From an uncultured Spirochaetales bacterium (GTDB lineage: Bacteria; Spirochaetota; Spirochaetia; JAFGXN01): a DNA stretch of 64,000 nucleotides. Position numbers and translations under genes: made by a program. Where the stretch lies: the NCBI GenBank assembly GCA_949289575.1, contig CASEOG010000004.1, positions 70,053 through 134,052 on the forward strand, in the 5' to 3' direction. Shown one piece after another: positions 17,544 through 28,357 of the stretch. Positions within the stretch are counted from its first letter, which is position 1. Each line of letters begins with the position of its first letter. A model generated the notes under the pieces. The model was not told where the DNA came from. It searched no databases and saw only the letters and a program-made list of their open reading frames with translations.

Positions 17544-19667
17544 TTACGATCCGATTCTGATCAAATCTTTGATAATCATCTGATTGATAATATCATTTTT
17601 AAAGGTGTTTCTGTTTAATGTAAAAACGACGCTGACAGTATCTCCTTCGACAAATTCGATATTGATGAGATCGGATGCATTCCAAAACAAGGCCGGCCAG
17701 AAATTTTCTCCGATTTTCAGAGTCAGCTTGACATGCTGACGCTCCGTTCCGATTGTTTCGCATTTGGCTATCACGGCTTCGTCGCAACAAAAGACAGGTT
17801 CGCTCATTCCCTCTCCGAAGGGTGCCAGAAAATCGACTGTATTCATGATCTCCGGTGTCATTCGGGCTGCCGGAAGCAGGGCGTCAATCACGATTTCGTC
17901 TTCTTCGGGACGGATATCGAGTTGTCCGATTGCTTCCGTCAAACGTTTTCCGAATAAGGAGCCCTTCTCCGCGTCCAGATTAAAGCCCGCAGCACCGTCA
18001 TGGCCGCCGAAATCATTAAATAAATCGGAAAATTTTTCGAGAAATGAACGGGCTTTCAACTGTCCGGTTGTTCTTAACGAACCGACAAGTTTTTTGTTGT
18101 CAACCAAAGCTGTGACAATTGCGGGAACCTTGTATTTCTGACTGAGCCGCATCGCCATAATCCCGGTTATACCCCGATTCAATTCCGAATCATGGAGGAA
18201 AATGAATTTCCCCTTTGTTTTTTCGAGACAAAGCTCGGCTTTCGGGAGAATGCGGATCCAGGCGTCGTTCCCGATTTGTTTGCGCTCTTCGTTGAGCGCC
18301 AGTATTTCGGATGCCAGCCTCCGAATTTCTTCGGGATCCTCGGATAAAAGGAAACGCACCGCCTTTTCGGGGACCCCCATGCGTCCGGCTGCGTTCAGTA
18401 CCGGGGATATTTTGAAAGCAATGTCTATCGAAGTAATATGAGTAAAACAGTTTTGCCGGTAAAGCAGCTCCCTGAGTGAAGCCCTCTTTTTTTTATTAAT
18501 TAAATCGATTCCCGTTTTGACTATTATTCTGTTTTCGTTATGCAGCGGCATAACATCCGAAACAGTGCCCAAGGCAGCAAGATCCATACAGTAATAGTAA
18601 TGGGAAAAAAGAGATGAAAATTTTTTATAAAAATATGAAATAAAGAGACACCGGAAGACATCTATTTCTTTTAAAGAAGAATCGGATTCGTAACGGCTGA
18701 AAACCCCTTCGGATTTCAGCTTAAAAAGCGAAAAACGCGATGCTTCCGGAACATATTTATTAATTTCGTCGAATAAATCGACGGCATTCATCGGAATTTC
18801 CTCGGGAAAAACTTTGGATAATATTTCAAGCTGGTATGACGAATCGTAAAAATATACGGTTCCCTGTCCGCAGATCTCCGTAATTGCTTCAAATTCTTCT
18901 TCATTGCTGTGATCGGGATGAACGGTAAAGGAATATTCGTCCGTTATACATAAATTTCGTAATGTCTGAATTTCTATAAAGTAAAACCCGTCGTTTCCGT
19001 TGAAAATATTCATCAGAATCATTGGTCTGTTATAGAATGCTGTTTTTCCGAACAGGACGGCAAATGAAAGTTTTAGGGCAACAACGCATCCGGCTATATA
19101 GGGATAAGGATAACCCGAATCTTCGATTTTCGGATCAATAACGGCAACGGCGGAAGGTATTGTTTCACCCGGATTATGATGATCGGTTACAATCAGATCT
19201 ACACCGGCCGAGTAAGCATATCGGGTTTCTTCGACACAGGAAATACCGCAGTCGACAGTTATAATCAGTGAAACACCCTGTTCCGTATATTTGTCGATAT
19301 CCGCTTTCCGCAGACTGTAATCTTCGTCGCCTTCTGGAACCGCATACAAAACCTCTGCCCCGCACTGTTTTAAAGTACTGACAAGAATAACAGTTGCCGT
19401 AATCCCGTCGACATCCCTGTCCCCGTAGACAAGAATTTTTTCTTTCGTTTCGATTGCAGCCAAAATCCGGTCAACGGCATCTTCCATTTCTATAAAATCA
19501 AACGGATTATGCATATAACGCAAATGCGACTCAAAGAAAAATTTTAAATCTTCGGGTTCGGTCAGGCCGCGTCTTTCCAGAATCGATGCTGTCAGCAAAT
19601 CGACACCGTACCGTTTGGAAATCTCGCGTACTTTTTCTTTATTGACCTCGTTACGAATCCGTTTCAT
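17544..19667 (-). CDS. recJ: Single-stranded-DNA-specific exonuclease RecJ
   Basis: 707 residues, longer than the ~570 of E. coli RecJ. A 5'-3' exonuclease on single-stranded DNA used in RecF-pathway and mismatch repair. The DHH phosphoesterase motifs are present: GDRDVDGIT, VDCGIS, VTDHHNPGE and LAALGTVSDVMPL, followed by DHHA1-type FGGHDGAAGF. About 150 residues (roughly 215-365) are inserted between the third and fourth motifs. recO lies immediately upstream on the same strand, so two RecF-pathway genes are paired. Confidence 0.93.
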   Translation of the reverse strand: MKRIRNEVNKEKVREISKRYGVDLLTASILERRGLTEPEDLKFFFESHLRYMHNPFDFIEMEDAVDRILAAIETKEKILVYGDRDVDGITATVILVSTLKQCGAEVLYAVPEGDEDYSLRKADIDKYTEQGVSLIITVDCGISCVEETRYAYSAGVDLIVTDHHNPGETIPSAVAVIDPKIEDSGYPYPYIAGCVVALKLSFAVLFGKTAFYNRPMILMNIFNGNDGFYFIEIQTLRNLCITDEYSFTVHPDHSNEEEFEAITEICGQGTVYFYDSSYQLEILSKVFPEEIPMNAVDLFDEINKYVPEASRFSLFKLKSEGVFSRYESDSSLKEIDVFRCLFISYFYKKFSSLFSHYYYCMDLAALGTVSDVMPLHNENRIIVKTGIDLINKKKRASLRELLYRQNCFTHITSIDIAFKISPVLNAAGRMGVPEKAVRFLLSEDPEEIRRLASEILALNEERKQIGNDAWIRILPKAELCLEKTKGKFIFLHDSELNRGITGIMAMRLSQKYKVPAIVTALVDNKKLVGSLRTTGQLKARSFLEKFSDLFNDFGGHDGAAGFNLDAEKGSLFGKRLTEAIGQLDIRPEEDEIVIDALLPAARMTPEIMNTVDFLAPFGEGMSEPVFCCDEAVIAKCETIGTERQHVKLTLKIGENFWPALFWNASDLINIEFVEGDTVSVVFTLNRNTFKNDIINQMIIKDLIRIGS

Positions 19668-19690
19668 ATCCTTTTTTATTAAAGCATATC

Positions 19691-20434
19691 TTATCGGAAA
19701 CTTTCAAGTGTTTTGTAGTGAAAACCGGAAATATCTTTTAATTGCGCGATAAGACAGACTTTCAGTTTTCTTTCATCATTTTTATTAATGGGAATTTCGA
19801 TACTTTCTCTCACCCGAAGAAGTAAAATTTTATTGATATATTCTGTTAAATTCTTTTCCAGAGGAATACAATCTCCTTCGGCGCAGTCGCTGCAGTACGG
19901 CTGGTAGTCGCGACGCTGTAAGAAGACAGTTTCATCCCTTTCGAAAGACCGTCCGCACGCGGCGCATTCCGTTATCGGAGCATAAAATCCGGTATAAGCC
20001 AGATAACGAATCAGAAAATTATTCAAAATTCGCAGAGAAGAATCGCTTCGTTCGTTTAAAAGTTTTAAAGCCTGGTACAGCAGGGCAAATAATTTTCTGT
20101 CTTCGCCTGCCGTATTGTTTTTCAAAAGAATTTCGCAAAAAAATTGAGCCGTCATAACGGTTTCGAAAGAAGATGTCAGATGTTCGAAGAATTCATGCAG
20201 ATGAATTTCTTTAAAACAGTATTCATTCTCCGTACCGACCGTTTTGACACTTAAATCGGCATAAATAACCGAAAAAGGTTCAAGTTTACCGCCGAAGCGA
20301 TTTTTTGATTTACAGGCTCCGAACGCAATGACATTGAAAATCCCGATCTCGGGCGAAAATAAGACGACCGATTTGTCGATTTCTCTTATAACGGAACTTT
20401 TTAATACAATGCAATAGGATTTGATCTGCTTCAT
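19691..20434 (-). CDS. recO: DNA repair protein RecO
   Basis: 247 residues. RecO works with RecR to load RecA onto SSB-coated DNA. The N-terminal OB fold (about 1-80) is followed by a helical domain and a four-cysteine zinc site, CAAC ... CSDC (about residues 158-182). The ATG overlaps the stop of the LysM gene by one base (TAATG), implying coupled translation. recJ follows 23 bases downstream. Confidence 0.9.
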   Translation of the reverse strand: MKQIKSYCIVLKSSVIREIDKSVVLFSPEIGIFNVIAFGACKSKNRFGGKLEPFSVIYADLSVKTVGTENEYCFKEIHLHEFFEHLTSSFETVMTAQFFCEILLKNNTAGEDRKLFALLYQALKLLNERSDSSLRILNNFLIRYLAYTGFYAPITECAACGRSFERDETVFLQRRDYQPYCSDCAEGDCIPLEKNLTEYINKILLLRVRESIEIPINKNDERKLKVCLIAQLKDISGFHYKTLESFR

Positions 20435-21372
20435 TATCGGAAACGGGGAACCGTAACGGGATTAACCGGTGTTCCGTTCTGATAAACGAAAAGATAAATA
20501 CGCGGCATTTCCGTGGATGAGGAAGGATTCATTTCTCCCAGCTTTTCTCCGGCTTTAACCGTATCTCCTTCTTTGACAATAATGGAGTCGAATCCGGCAT
20601 AAGTATAAAGCATATTGTTATAACTTTCGACGACAACAACATGACCGTATCCCCTGAAAGAAGAAGCTGTTTTAATTGTCCCGTTGCAAACGGAAACAAC
20701 ATCGTTTTTCCCTTTTATATCGATTTCGATACCCGGAATTTTTCCCCGAAAATAATAAACATCTCCGGAAGCAGGCCAGTTTGTGTTCGATGAAACAACT
20801 TTTTTCTTTTGAATCCCGTTCCCGATGTCGGAAGCGGTTCCCGTCTTTTTTTCGGGAGCGGCTGCTATAACCGCTTTGTTTTTTACCGGAACAGCCTCCG
20901 ATCGGACCGCCGTATTTTCTTTTGCGATTACGGATCCGGCATCCGGAGCAGGATCTGTCTTTGGAGAATCGGAAGATTTTAACGTCAGTTTCTGACCGAC
21001 GTAAATAGTATTGTTTTTCAAATTGTTGCTTTTGACAATTTCTTCCACAGATGTTTTGTAACGGGCAGCAATTCCGTAAAGGGTTTCTCCCTTGGCTACA
21101 ACGTGAACGGACGGTTGAGCCGGTTTCGAGTTATTTTTATTTTCTTTTGCTCCGTTGTTATCCGGTATAACCAGTTTCTGACCGATTTTTATGTGGGTTT
21201 CCGGTGAAAAATGGTTTATTTCCGCCAGCTCACGTACCGTAACACTATATTTCCGGGCGAGAGAATAAAGAGTTTCTCCTTTTTCGACAACATGGGTTTT
21301 CTGTGACGAAAATCCGGGAAGCGGGAAAAGAAAAAGTATCGCACACAACGCAAATAAAAGCTTTCTTTTCAT
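20434..21372 (-). CDS. Exported protein with two LysM repeats and a degenerate LytM (M23) domain
   Basis: 312 residues. A signal peptide (about 1-22) is followed by two LysM peptidoglycan-binding repeats (about 27-70 and 90-133, both with KGETLY) and a Ser/Lys-rich linker. The M23-type domain (about 195-310) keeps the fold landmarks but not the zinc ligands: the H-x-G-I-D motif reads PGIEIDI, the Y-A-H-L motif reads YTYAGF, and the final H-x-H reads YLFVY. It is therefore probably not a peptidase but an EnvC/NlpD-like LytM factor that activates an amidase; that role is an inference. recO overlaps its stop. Confidence 0.8.
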   Translation of the reverse strand: MKRKLLFALCAILFLFPLPGFSSQKTHVVEKGETLYSLARKYSVTVRELAEINHFSPETHIKIGQKLVIPDNNGAKENKNNSKPAQPSVHVVAKGETLYGIAARYKTSVEEIVKSNNLKNNTIYVGQKLTLKSSDSPKTDPAPDAGSVIAKENTAVRSEAVPVKNKAVIAAAPEKKTGTASDIGNGIQKKKVVSSNTNWPASGDVYYFRGKIPGIEIDIKGKNDVVSVCNGTIKTASSFRGYGHVVVVESYNNMLYTYAGFDSIIVKEGDTVKAGEKLGEMNPSSSTEMPRIYLFVYQNGTPVNPVTVPRFR

Positions 21373-21431
21373 ATCAACTATATCGGTATAAAACGGTTTT
21401 ATATTTAACTTTTCTCTTTTGAAAAAAATAA

Positions 21432-21460
21432 TTGAAAAATTTATCTTTCTGTGATATATC
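21432..21460 (+). promoter_or_regulatory. Predicted promoter for the SurA/PpiD-like gene
   Basis: TTGAAA at 21432-21437 and TATATC at 21455-21460 are 17 bases apart, placing the start of transcription near 21467, about 30 bases before the ATG at 21499. Confidence 0.4.
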
Positions 21461-21498
21461 TTTATTAATGATTTAATTTTAATATGGCGGAGTCATCC

Positions 21499-23022
21499 AT
21501 GCAGCATCAAAAAGAAAGAAAAAATCTTGTCGAAGAACGACGCGCTCATTCTCCTGTTCTTTATTGGGGAACGGTCGTTACTCTTGTATTAATTGTCGTA
21601 ACTTTTGTTATCGGTCCGGTCATCGGATCCGGTTATGCCAAATCAATTGTTCTTGGCAAGGCTGCCGGGAAAAAAATCTATTTTGATGAAAATTTCGGTT
21701 ATATGTGGGAGCAGTACGAACGGAATCTGGCTTCCGCTTACGGGCTCGACCTGCAGACAGTTCCCGATTATATGAAAAGCCAGTTAAGAACAACAGCTTT
21801 TCAGGGTGCATTTTTTATGCGTGCATACGATAACTTTGTCGAATCGATTCAGAAAAAGAGCGGAATAACAGCCACGACGGGAAAAGCCGAAAAACTGATT
21901 GCCGAATCGATTCTGAGTCAGGATGAAGTGTCGATGAGAGAATCCCTGAAGGCTTATAAAGAACTTTCCGACAGACAGAAACAGGAACAGATTGACGCTG
22001 TCAAACAGGAATATCTTTCTACCCTTTTCAGAAACGACCTTTCCCTGATTCCCGAAATCACCGACTTTGAAAGTTCTTTTTTAAATGAAAAAGCCTTTCC
22101 CGAAAAAAGATCTCTTCGTTATATTCAAATCGACGACGAATCGGTTCCCGACTCATCATTTGCGGAATATGCATCAGTCGATGACAAAGCCTTTCTCTTT
22201 ACAAAGATTTCTTTCCGGAAAATTCTTGTTTCGACAAAAACGGAAATGGATTTTCTTCTTTCGGAAATAAAGGCCGATCCGACACAGTTCGATACGCTGG
22301 CAAAAGATTCTACAATCGATACAGACGAAGCAAAAGAAACCGAACTCTATTTTTATGAAATTTTAAATGAATTCGGTACGAAAAAAGAGAAAGATTTCAG
22401 AAAGCTGATTGATCTGAAAGCCGGAGATTTAAGCGATGTCATTAAAACGGAATACGGCTATCTTCTTTACAAGATAACAAAAGACGCCGTTGCTCCCGAC
22501 TTTTCGGAAAAATCTGTTATTGACAAGGTTCGCGATTATGTGACTTATAACGATGAAGATGTTCTGGCATCATTGGTAGCGGAATTGACGACCTCTGTCG
22601 GTGAGGCTGCAAAAAGAGACGGATTGGATAAAACAGCCGGGGAATTCGGTCTTTCTGTTTTACAAACAAAACCTTTTCCGGTAAATATTGACGGACTGGC
22701 GGCTGTCGGAAAAATTCAGAATGAAAAAAACGAAGATATTCTTGTCGCTTTTTCCGGTGACGACTCTTTTTTCCGGACTGTGTTCTCGGCCCGACAGGGA
22801 ACAGTCAGCGATGTGGTTTACGGGGCAAATTACAATATTATTTACGAGGTAGACGAAATTGTTTCCGGATCCGCAACCGGCGAGAAATCGGAAATGGCTA
22901 CTCTGATTCCCGGTGCCGACGAAGGTTTTCACGCATGGATTTTAAACCACAAAAGTTATCGGGATGATACGAATAAATTCATGGAAACCTACAGCGAAAT
23001 GTTTTCGTACAGCGGTGAATAA
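21499..23022 (+). CDS. Membrane-anchored SurA/PpiD-like peptidyl-prolyl isomerase
   Basis: 507 residues from the ATG at 21499, which has GCGGAG seven bases upstream (an ATG at 21484 is also in frame). One membrane helix at about residues 24-44 anchors a large extracytoplasmic part. A SurA_N-like helical region comes first, then a parvulin-like stretch (about 230-325: RKILVSTKTEMDF ... AGDLSDVIKTEYGYLLYK). This is the PpiD/SurA plan of chaperones that help proteins fold after export. Isomerase activity is not certain. The next gene starts within its last codons. Confidence 0.75.
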   Translation: MQHQKERKNLVEERRAHSPVLYWGTVVTLVLIVVTFVIGPVIGSGYAKSIVLGKAAGKKIYFDENFGYMWEQYERNLASAYGLDLQTVPDYMKSQLRTTAFQGAFFMRAYDNFVESIQKKSGITATTGKAEKLIAESILSQDEVSMRESLKAYKELSDRQKQEQIDAVKQEYLSTLFRNDLSLIPEITDFESSFLNEKAFPEKRSLRYIQIDDESVPDSSFAEYASVDDKAFLFTKISFRKILVSTKTEMDFLLSEIKADPTQFDTLAKDSTIDTDEAKETELYFYEILNEFGTKKEKDFRKLIDLKAGDLSDVIKTEYGYLLYKITKDAVAPDFSEKSVIDKVRDYVTYNDEDVLASLVAELTTSVGEAAKRDGLDKTAGEFGLSVLQTKPFPVNIDGLAAVGKIQNEKNEDILVAFSGDDSFFRTVFSARQGTVSDVVYGANYNIIYEVDEIVSGSATGEKSEMATLIPGADEGFHAWILNHKSYRDDTNKFMETYSEMFSYSGE

Positions 23023-24589
23023 ATCCGATTCCGACATACCGAATCTCTTCCGCATTCCTTTAAACAAAGGAGAGGCGGAAGAGAATCTTTCTTTTAACGG
23101 CTGTCTGCTCTATTCCCGATATGCGCCGCGCAAACGGGCGGAACAGATAGCCGATGCTTTTTCTCCCCATCGGGAAACCCTCTATTTATTGCCGTCACCT
23201 CTTCTCGGTTACGGAGTTTCCGAGATTAAACGGAAATGTGCCTGCGAACAGGTTCCTTTGCTGATTCTGGAATGTCATCCGTTTTTATTTTCAAAAACAG
23301 ATGAGCCCGATTGTCTTTTTTTTGATACCGGACAATTCGAACATTCTTTTTCCGAAATCAGAAAACAGCTGAAAACTCTCTTTTCGGAAAACAGACGCCT
23401 TCGGAAGGCACTCATTGTACCACTGAACGAAGGCTACCGGATTCGAAAAAAAGAATATGATACCATAATTTTCGAAATTCAAAAAGAAATTGACTTTTAC
23501 TGGAAGAACAGGTCGACAATCATTTATTTTAAAGATCTTTGGATACGGAATTTATTCCGGAATTTATCCCGTCATTCTTTTACGGATATATCTTTGAAAA
23601 AAGAATCCTGTTCGTATGTTGTCTGCGGGGCCGGAGAATCTCTGGAAGATTCTGTTGATTTTCTCCGTGAGAAACGGAATTATCTCCGGATTATGGCAGC
23701 CGATACGGCATTACCTGTGCTCCTGAAAAAAGGAATTACTCCCGATTATGTTGTTGTTCTGGAAAGCCAGACGGCAAATGTTTCCGATTTTCTTTACGGA
23801 ACACCGCCGGATAATATTATTTACATTACGGAGATCACTTCCGCACCGGCTGCCAACCGCTACTTTCGAAAAACCAAATGGATACGTACCGGATTTACCG
23901 ATACGCAATTATTTCGGCGCTTACCTGTACCGCTCTCCTCTTTTCCTCAGACAGGCTCTGTCGGTATAGCTGCTCTGTATACTGCCATGCAGCTGACTGA
24001 CGGAGAAATTTACATTACGGGACTCGATTTTTCATTTTTCCCCGGAAAAACACATTCGCGCGGTACGGATGTTCACGAAAGACTTTTAAACCGATTGAAC
24101 CGTTTCGAAAGTATCGAATCGGCTTATTCTCCCGCAAAACAGACGGCACAGAGCCTGTGCGGTCGCCGGACTGTCGTTTCCGAATCTTTGCTGAATTATG
24201 CTTCATTAATTCAAAACGAGGCAAAGCAAATGAAAAACGTTTATGATTGCCGAACGGTCGGTCTTCCGCTCGGTCTTCCGAAAAAAAATTTGAATGAAAT
24301 ACGGCTTTCCGAATCTCCGCTTTCTCCTCTCAACAGCAATTATCGACCGGATTTATCTCGGGTCGGCGCATTTATTCAAAACGAATACAAAATTCTAAAG
24401 AAAGCGGATTCGGAAATTACAAAAGGAGAAATTTCGAAAGAGACCGCCGAAGAAATCGATTATCTGCACTACTTCTTTCCCGATTATACAATAGAGAATA
24501 TATCGAAAGATCATTATATCGGCAGACTGTTTTTCTATATAAAAAAATTCGAACGGCTTTCGGAAAAGATCAGTCGACATCCGATTTAA
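23015..24589 (+). CDS. MptE-like (DUF115) protein, Maf-type glycosyltransferase candidate
   Basis: 524 residues if it starts at the GTG at 23015, which overlaps the previous stop by 8 bases; the frame is open a little further upstream and no strong binding site decides the matter. The central region has the DUF115 landmarks: [23 protein letters not shown] followed by TPDYVVVLE, and [11 protein letters not shown] followed by [11 protein letters not shown]115 includes archaeal 6-hydroxymethylpterin pyrophosphokinase and the Maf proteins that add nonulosonic acids to flagellins. In a spirochaete a flagellin-modification role is attractive but unproven. The 3' end overlaps the convergent lepA by 20 bases. 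Confidence 0.7.
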   Translation: MNKSDSDIPNLFRIPLNKGEAEENLSFNGCLLYSRYAPRKRAEQIADAFSPHRETLYLLPSPLLGYGVSEIKRKCACEQVPLLILECHPFLFSKTDEPDCLFFDTGQFEHSFSEIRKQLKTLFSENRRLRKALIVPLNEGYRIRKKEYDTIIFEIQKEIDFYWKNRSTIIYFKDLWIRNLFRNLSRHSFTDISLKKESCSYVVCGAGESLEDSVDFLREKRNYLRIMAADTALPVLLKKGITPDYVVVLESQTANVSDFLYGTPPDNIIYITEITSAPAANRYFRKTKWIRTGFTDTQLFRRLPVPLSSFPQTGSVGIAALYTAMQLTDGEIYITGLDFSFFPGKTHSRGTDVHERLLNRLNRFESIESAYSPAKQTAQSLCGRRTVVSESLLNYASLIQNEAKQMKNVYDCRTVGLPLGLPKKNLNEIRLSESPLSPLNSNYRPDLSRVGAFIQNEYKILKKADSEITKGEISKETAEEIDYLHYFFPDYTIENISKDHYIGRLFFYIKKFERLSEKISRHPI

Positions 24590-26378
24590 GGACCGATAAG
24601 AATGCCGACTGAGGCAGTTCGACATTACCGATCATTTTCATCCGTTTTTTCCCTTCTTTTTGTTTTTCCAAAAGTTTTCGTTTGCGGCTGATGTCGCCGC
24701 CGTAACATTTAGCCGTAACGTCTTTTCGTACCGCCGAAATGGTTTCGCGGGAAACAATTGTCGAACCGATTGCCCCCTGAATCGGGATCGCAAACTGATG
24801 ACGCGGAATTTCTTCTTTCAATTTTTTACAGATAATTCGTCCCTTATAAGCCGCATTAGCCTTATAAATCAACTGCGAAAGCGCGTCTACGGGATTTCCG
24901 TTCAATAAAATATCGAGTTTAACGAGTTCGGTCGGCTGAAAATCGGTTACTTCGTAATCGAAAGAGGCATATCCTCTGGAAATCGATTTCAGTCTGTCAT
25001 AAAATTCGAAAAGCACTTCGGCAAGAGGCATCTTATAAACCATTTCGACACGTTTCTCATCCAGATACGTCATGCTTTCCTGATATCCGCGTTTTTCGAG
25101 ACAGAGATTAATAATGGCACCGACAAATTCGGTCGGTGTAATAATGGTCGCCCGTATATACGGCTCTTCCGTTTTTTCGATATGGGCCGGATTGGGATAA
25201 TCGACGGGATTGTCGATTGTCAACACTTCTCCGTTTCTTAATGTAATGCGGTATTCTACCGACGGACTTGTAAAAATAATGGACAAACCGAATTCCCGTT
25301 CGATACGTTCCTGAATGACTTCCAAATGAAGCAGTCCGAGGAATCCGCAACGGAATCCGAATCCGAGAGCAGCCGAAGAATCCTTCTCGTAAACCAATGA
25401 GGCATCGTTCAGCTTCAGTTTTTCGATTGCTGCCAGCAGTTCTTCGTAGTCGCCGGCATCGACCGGATAAATGGAAGAAAAAACAACCGGCTTGACTTCC
25501 TTAAATCCCTTTAACGGTACGGCAGCCGGATTCTCCGCATCGGTCACCGTATCACCGACACGAATATCGGAAATATTTTTTATTCCGGCAATAATATAGC
25601 CGACATCACCGGATCTCAGTCCTTCGGCCGCCTTTGTCAGTCGGAGACGGAAAATCCCCGTTTCTTCGACTTTGTAATCGGAACCGCTGTGCATAAAGCG
25701 GATTGTTTGCCCTTCTTTTATCGTTCCGGAGAAAATTCTGACATGAACGACAACTCCGCGGTATGTATCGTAATGGGAATCAAAAATCAGAGCCCGAAGC
25801 GGTTCGTCGTCCTTTTCTTCGGGAGGCGGAATCAGTTCGACAATTTTTTCAAACAAATCATCGACTCCCGTTCCGGCTTTTGCCGAGACAAGTGCCGCCG
25901 TATCGGCATCAAGACCCAGATCATGTTCGATTTGTTTTTTGACCATAGGAATATCGGCACTGGGCAAATCGATTTTATTGATGACAGGTATAATTTCGAG
26001 ATCATGTTCTATGGCCAGATACATATTAGCCAATGTTTGAGCCTCAACGCCCTGACTGGCATCAATAAGAAGAAGCGCACCCTCACAGGCCGAAATAGCC
26101 CGCGAAACTTCATAAGTAAAATCAACATGTCCCGGTGTATCAACCAGATTCAGAATATATTTTTTTCCGTTTGCGGCGGTATAGGGAATAGCAACAGCCT
26201 GGCTCTTAATTGTTATACCGCGTTCTCTTTCGATATCCATAGAATCGAGAACCTGATTGGCGACACCGATCCTCTCATCGATAATTTTTGCTTTTTCAAT
26301 AAAGCGGTCTGCCAGAGTCGACTTTCCGTGATCTATATGGGCAATAATACAAAAATTACGGACAGATTCTCTTTTCAT
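24570..26378 (-). CDS. lepA: Elongation factor 4 (back-translocating GTPase LepA)
   Basis: 602 residues, the normal length. LepA is a ribosome-binding GTPase related to EF-G. It has G1 [10 protein letters not shown]3 DTPGHVDF and G4 NKIDLP, domain II, and the LepA-specific C-terminal domain with [13 protein letters not shown] and GKKRMK. Its ATG overlaps the ftsH stop by 4 bases (ATGA). It is the last gene of the long leftward ispE-to-lepA series. Confidence 0.97.
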   Translation of the reverse strand: MKRESVRNFCIIAHIDHGKSTLADRFIEKAKIIDERIGVANQVLDSMDIERERGITIKSQAVAIPYTAANGKKYILNLVDTPGHVDFTYEVSRAISACEGALLLIDASQGVEAQTLANMYLAIEHDLEIIPVINKIDLPSADIPMVKKQIEHDLGLDADTAALVSAKAGTGVDDLFEKIVELIPPPEEKDDEPLRALIFDSHYDTYRGVVVHVRIFSGTIKEGQTIRFMHSGSDYKVEETGIFRLRLTKAAEGLRSGDVGYIIAGIKNISDIRVGDTVTDAENPAAVPLKGFKEVKPVVFSSIYPVDAGDYEELLAAIEKLKLNDASLVYEKDSSAALGFGFRCGFLGLLHLEVIQERIEREFGLSIIFTSPSVEYRITLRNGEVLTIDNPVDYPNPAHIEKTEEPYIRATIITPTEFVGAIINLCLEKRGYQESMTYLDEKRVEMVYKMPLAEVLFEFYDRLKSISRGYASFDYEVTDFQPTELVKLDILLNGNPVDALSQLIYKANAAYKGRIICKKLKEEIPRHQFAIPIQGAIGSTIVSRETISAVRKDVTAKCYGGDISRKRKLLEKQKEGKKRMKMIGNVELPQSAFLSVLKSDVD

Positions 26379-28348
26379 TCTTTTTCCGGCTTTTCTTGCG
26401 ATGCGGGTACTGTTTCCGTTAACTTTGCTTCTTCAATATTTTCTTCCGGAATCATATTGCTGTTATCCGGATTTTCCGCAGAATTACCGGTTCTGTCATC
26501 AGTCGGGAAACCGAGAAGAATTCGAATCTCGTTATCATCCATTGTCTCTTTTTCGATAAGTGCTTCCGCCAGCATTTTTAACTGATCGATATGTTCCGAA
26601 AGAACGGATTCAGTCTTTTCAAAACAGTCGTTCATGATTCGGCGAATTTCTTCATCTATCTTTAATGCCGTACCCTCCGAATAATCTTTATGATGAGAAA
26701 GCTCGCGACCGATAAAAATCGGTTCGGATTCGGATCCGAACGACATGAATCCGAGAGGACTCATTCCCCATTCACACACCATCTGTCGGGCCAAATCGGT
26801 TGCTCTTTTTATATCATTTTGAGTTCCGGTGGTAGTTTCCCCGTAAATCAGTTTTTCGGCAACATAACCGCCCATCATAACCGAAATGGTTGCCAAAAGC
26901 CGGCTTTTTGTTTCACTGTGCTTATCATGTTCGGGTAAAGCAAAGGTGACTCCCAATGCTCTTCCCCGCGGGATAATCGTCACTTTATGAAGCGGATCCA
27001 ACTCCTTAATATAATAATAGAGCAAAGCATGGCCGGCTTCATGAAAAGCGGTGGCTCTCTTTTCCTCTTTTGTCAGAACCATTGATTTTCTGGCCGCCCC
27101 CATATAAACCTTATCACGTGCTTCTTCAAAAAAATCCATTGTGACGGATGTTTTATCGGCACGTGCCGTTAACAGAGCGGCTTCGTTGCAAAGGTTCTCG
27201 AGATCTGCGCCCGAAAAACCGGGTGTTGCTTTGGCAATGACATCGAGTCTGACGTCGTTACCTAACGGGATATTGCGTGTATGAATTTTTAGAATCGCTT
27301 CCCGCTCCTGAATGTCGGGCAAACCGACAACGACCTGTCTGTCAAAACGCCCCGGGCGCAACAGAGCCGGGTCCAGGACATCCGGTCGGTTAGTCGCTGC
27401 CAGGATAATAATGCCTTCCTGCGTTCCGAATCCGTCCATTTCAACCAGCATCTGATTCAATGTCTGCTCGCGTTCGTCGTGTCCGCCGCCGTATCCGGCC
27501 CCCCGTTTCCGACCGACGGCATCAAGCTCGTCGATGAAAATGATACAGGGAGCATTCCTTCGTCCCTGATCAAACAAATCCCGAACACGGCTGGCTCCCA
27601 CACCTACAAACATTTCAACGAAATCGGAGCCGGACATGGAAAAAAACGGAACCCTTGCTTCGCCTGCAACCGCTTTTGCGAGCAGGGTTTTTCCTGTTCC
27701 CGGAGGACCGACCAGCAGAATTCCTTTCGGAATCTTGGCTCCGAGTTTTATGAATTTCTGTTTGTTTTTGAGGAAATCAACAACTTCCGCCAGGTCGGAT
27801 TTGGCTTCCGCCTGTCCGGCAACATCCTTAAACCGGACTTTGACTTCACCCTCTCCGTAACGTCTGGCATTGCTCCGTCCGAAATTCATTCCCTTCCCGG
27901 CAGAGCCGAATGATCCGCGCATCATGATAATGAAAAAGACCAGCAGAAGAATCATCGGGAAAAAACTTAAAAAAATCTGAAGAAGATTCGAATCTCCCGT
28001 TTTTCCGTCGTAGGGAATGCCCTTTTCCCGAAGGCGCGGTAAAAGCTGTTCGTCAAAATAAGGAATCAATGTTTTGTACAAAACGGACGGATCGCTTGTT
28101 AAAGTGTATCTGATTTCTTTATCGTCGATTATACTGACAGAGGCAACTTCACCGGCTTCGAGTCTTTCCGTAAATTGAGAATATTTTCTTGTTTCGATAA
28201 CGGCTTTATCTTTCGTAACAACAAGGTAAAGAGCGAATCCGATGATAACCGCCAAAAATATCAGTGAAAACCGGTTCGGTCTGAAGAAATTTGCATCGTT
28301 TTTTCGCATCTGACCGCCTTTCCGGTCTTGATTCTTATTTTCTGCCAT
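26375..28348 (-). CDS. ftsH: ATP-dependent zinc metalloprotease FtsH
   Basis: 657 residues. A membrane-bound AAA+ protease for quality control of membrane and regulatory proteins. Helices lie at about 26-45 and 122-144 with a periplasmic domain between. The AAA domain has Walker A GPPGTGKT (214-221), Walker B IIFIDE and the second region of homology. The peptidase site is HEAGH (436-440). The tail is rich in Glu, Pro and Ala, as often seen. The ATG has AAGGA. lepA overlaps downstream and tilS lies 9 bases upstream. Confidence 0.97.
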   Translation of the reverse strand: MAENKNQDRKGGQMRKNDANFFRPNRFSLIFLAVIIGFALYLVVTKDKAVIETRKYSQFTERLEAGEVASVSIIDDKEIRYTLTSDPSVLYKTLIPYFDEQLLPRLREKGIPYDGKTGDSNLLQIFLSFFPMILLLVFFIIMMRGSFGSAGKGMNFGRSNARRYGEGEVKVRFKDVAGQAEAKSDLAEVVDFLKNKQKFIKLGAKIPKGILLVGPPGTGKTLLAKAVAGEARVPFFSMSGSDFVEMFVGVGASRVRDLFDQGRRNAPCIIFIDELDAVGRKRGAGYGGGHDEREQTLNQMLVEMDGFGTQEGIIILAATNRPDVLDPALLRPGRFDRQVVVGLPDIQEREAILKIHTRNIPLGNDVRLDVIAKATPGFSGADLENLCNEAALLTARADKTSVTMDFFEEARDKVYMGAARKSMVLTKEEKRATAFHEAGHALLYYYIKELDPLHKVTIIPRGRALGVTFALPEHDKHSETKSRLLATISVMMGGYVAEKLIYGETTTGTQNDIKRATDLARQMVCEWGMSPLGFMSFGSESEPIFIGRELSHHKDYSEGTALKIDEEIRRIMNDCFEKTESVLSEHIDQLKMLAEALIEKETMDDNEIRILLGFPTDDRTGNSAENPDNSNMIPEENIEEAKLTETVPASQEKPEKE

Positions 28349-28357
28349 ACTTAATCC

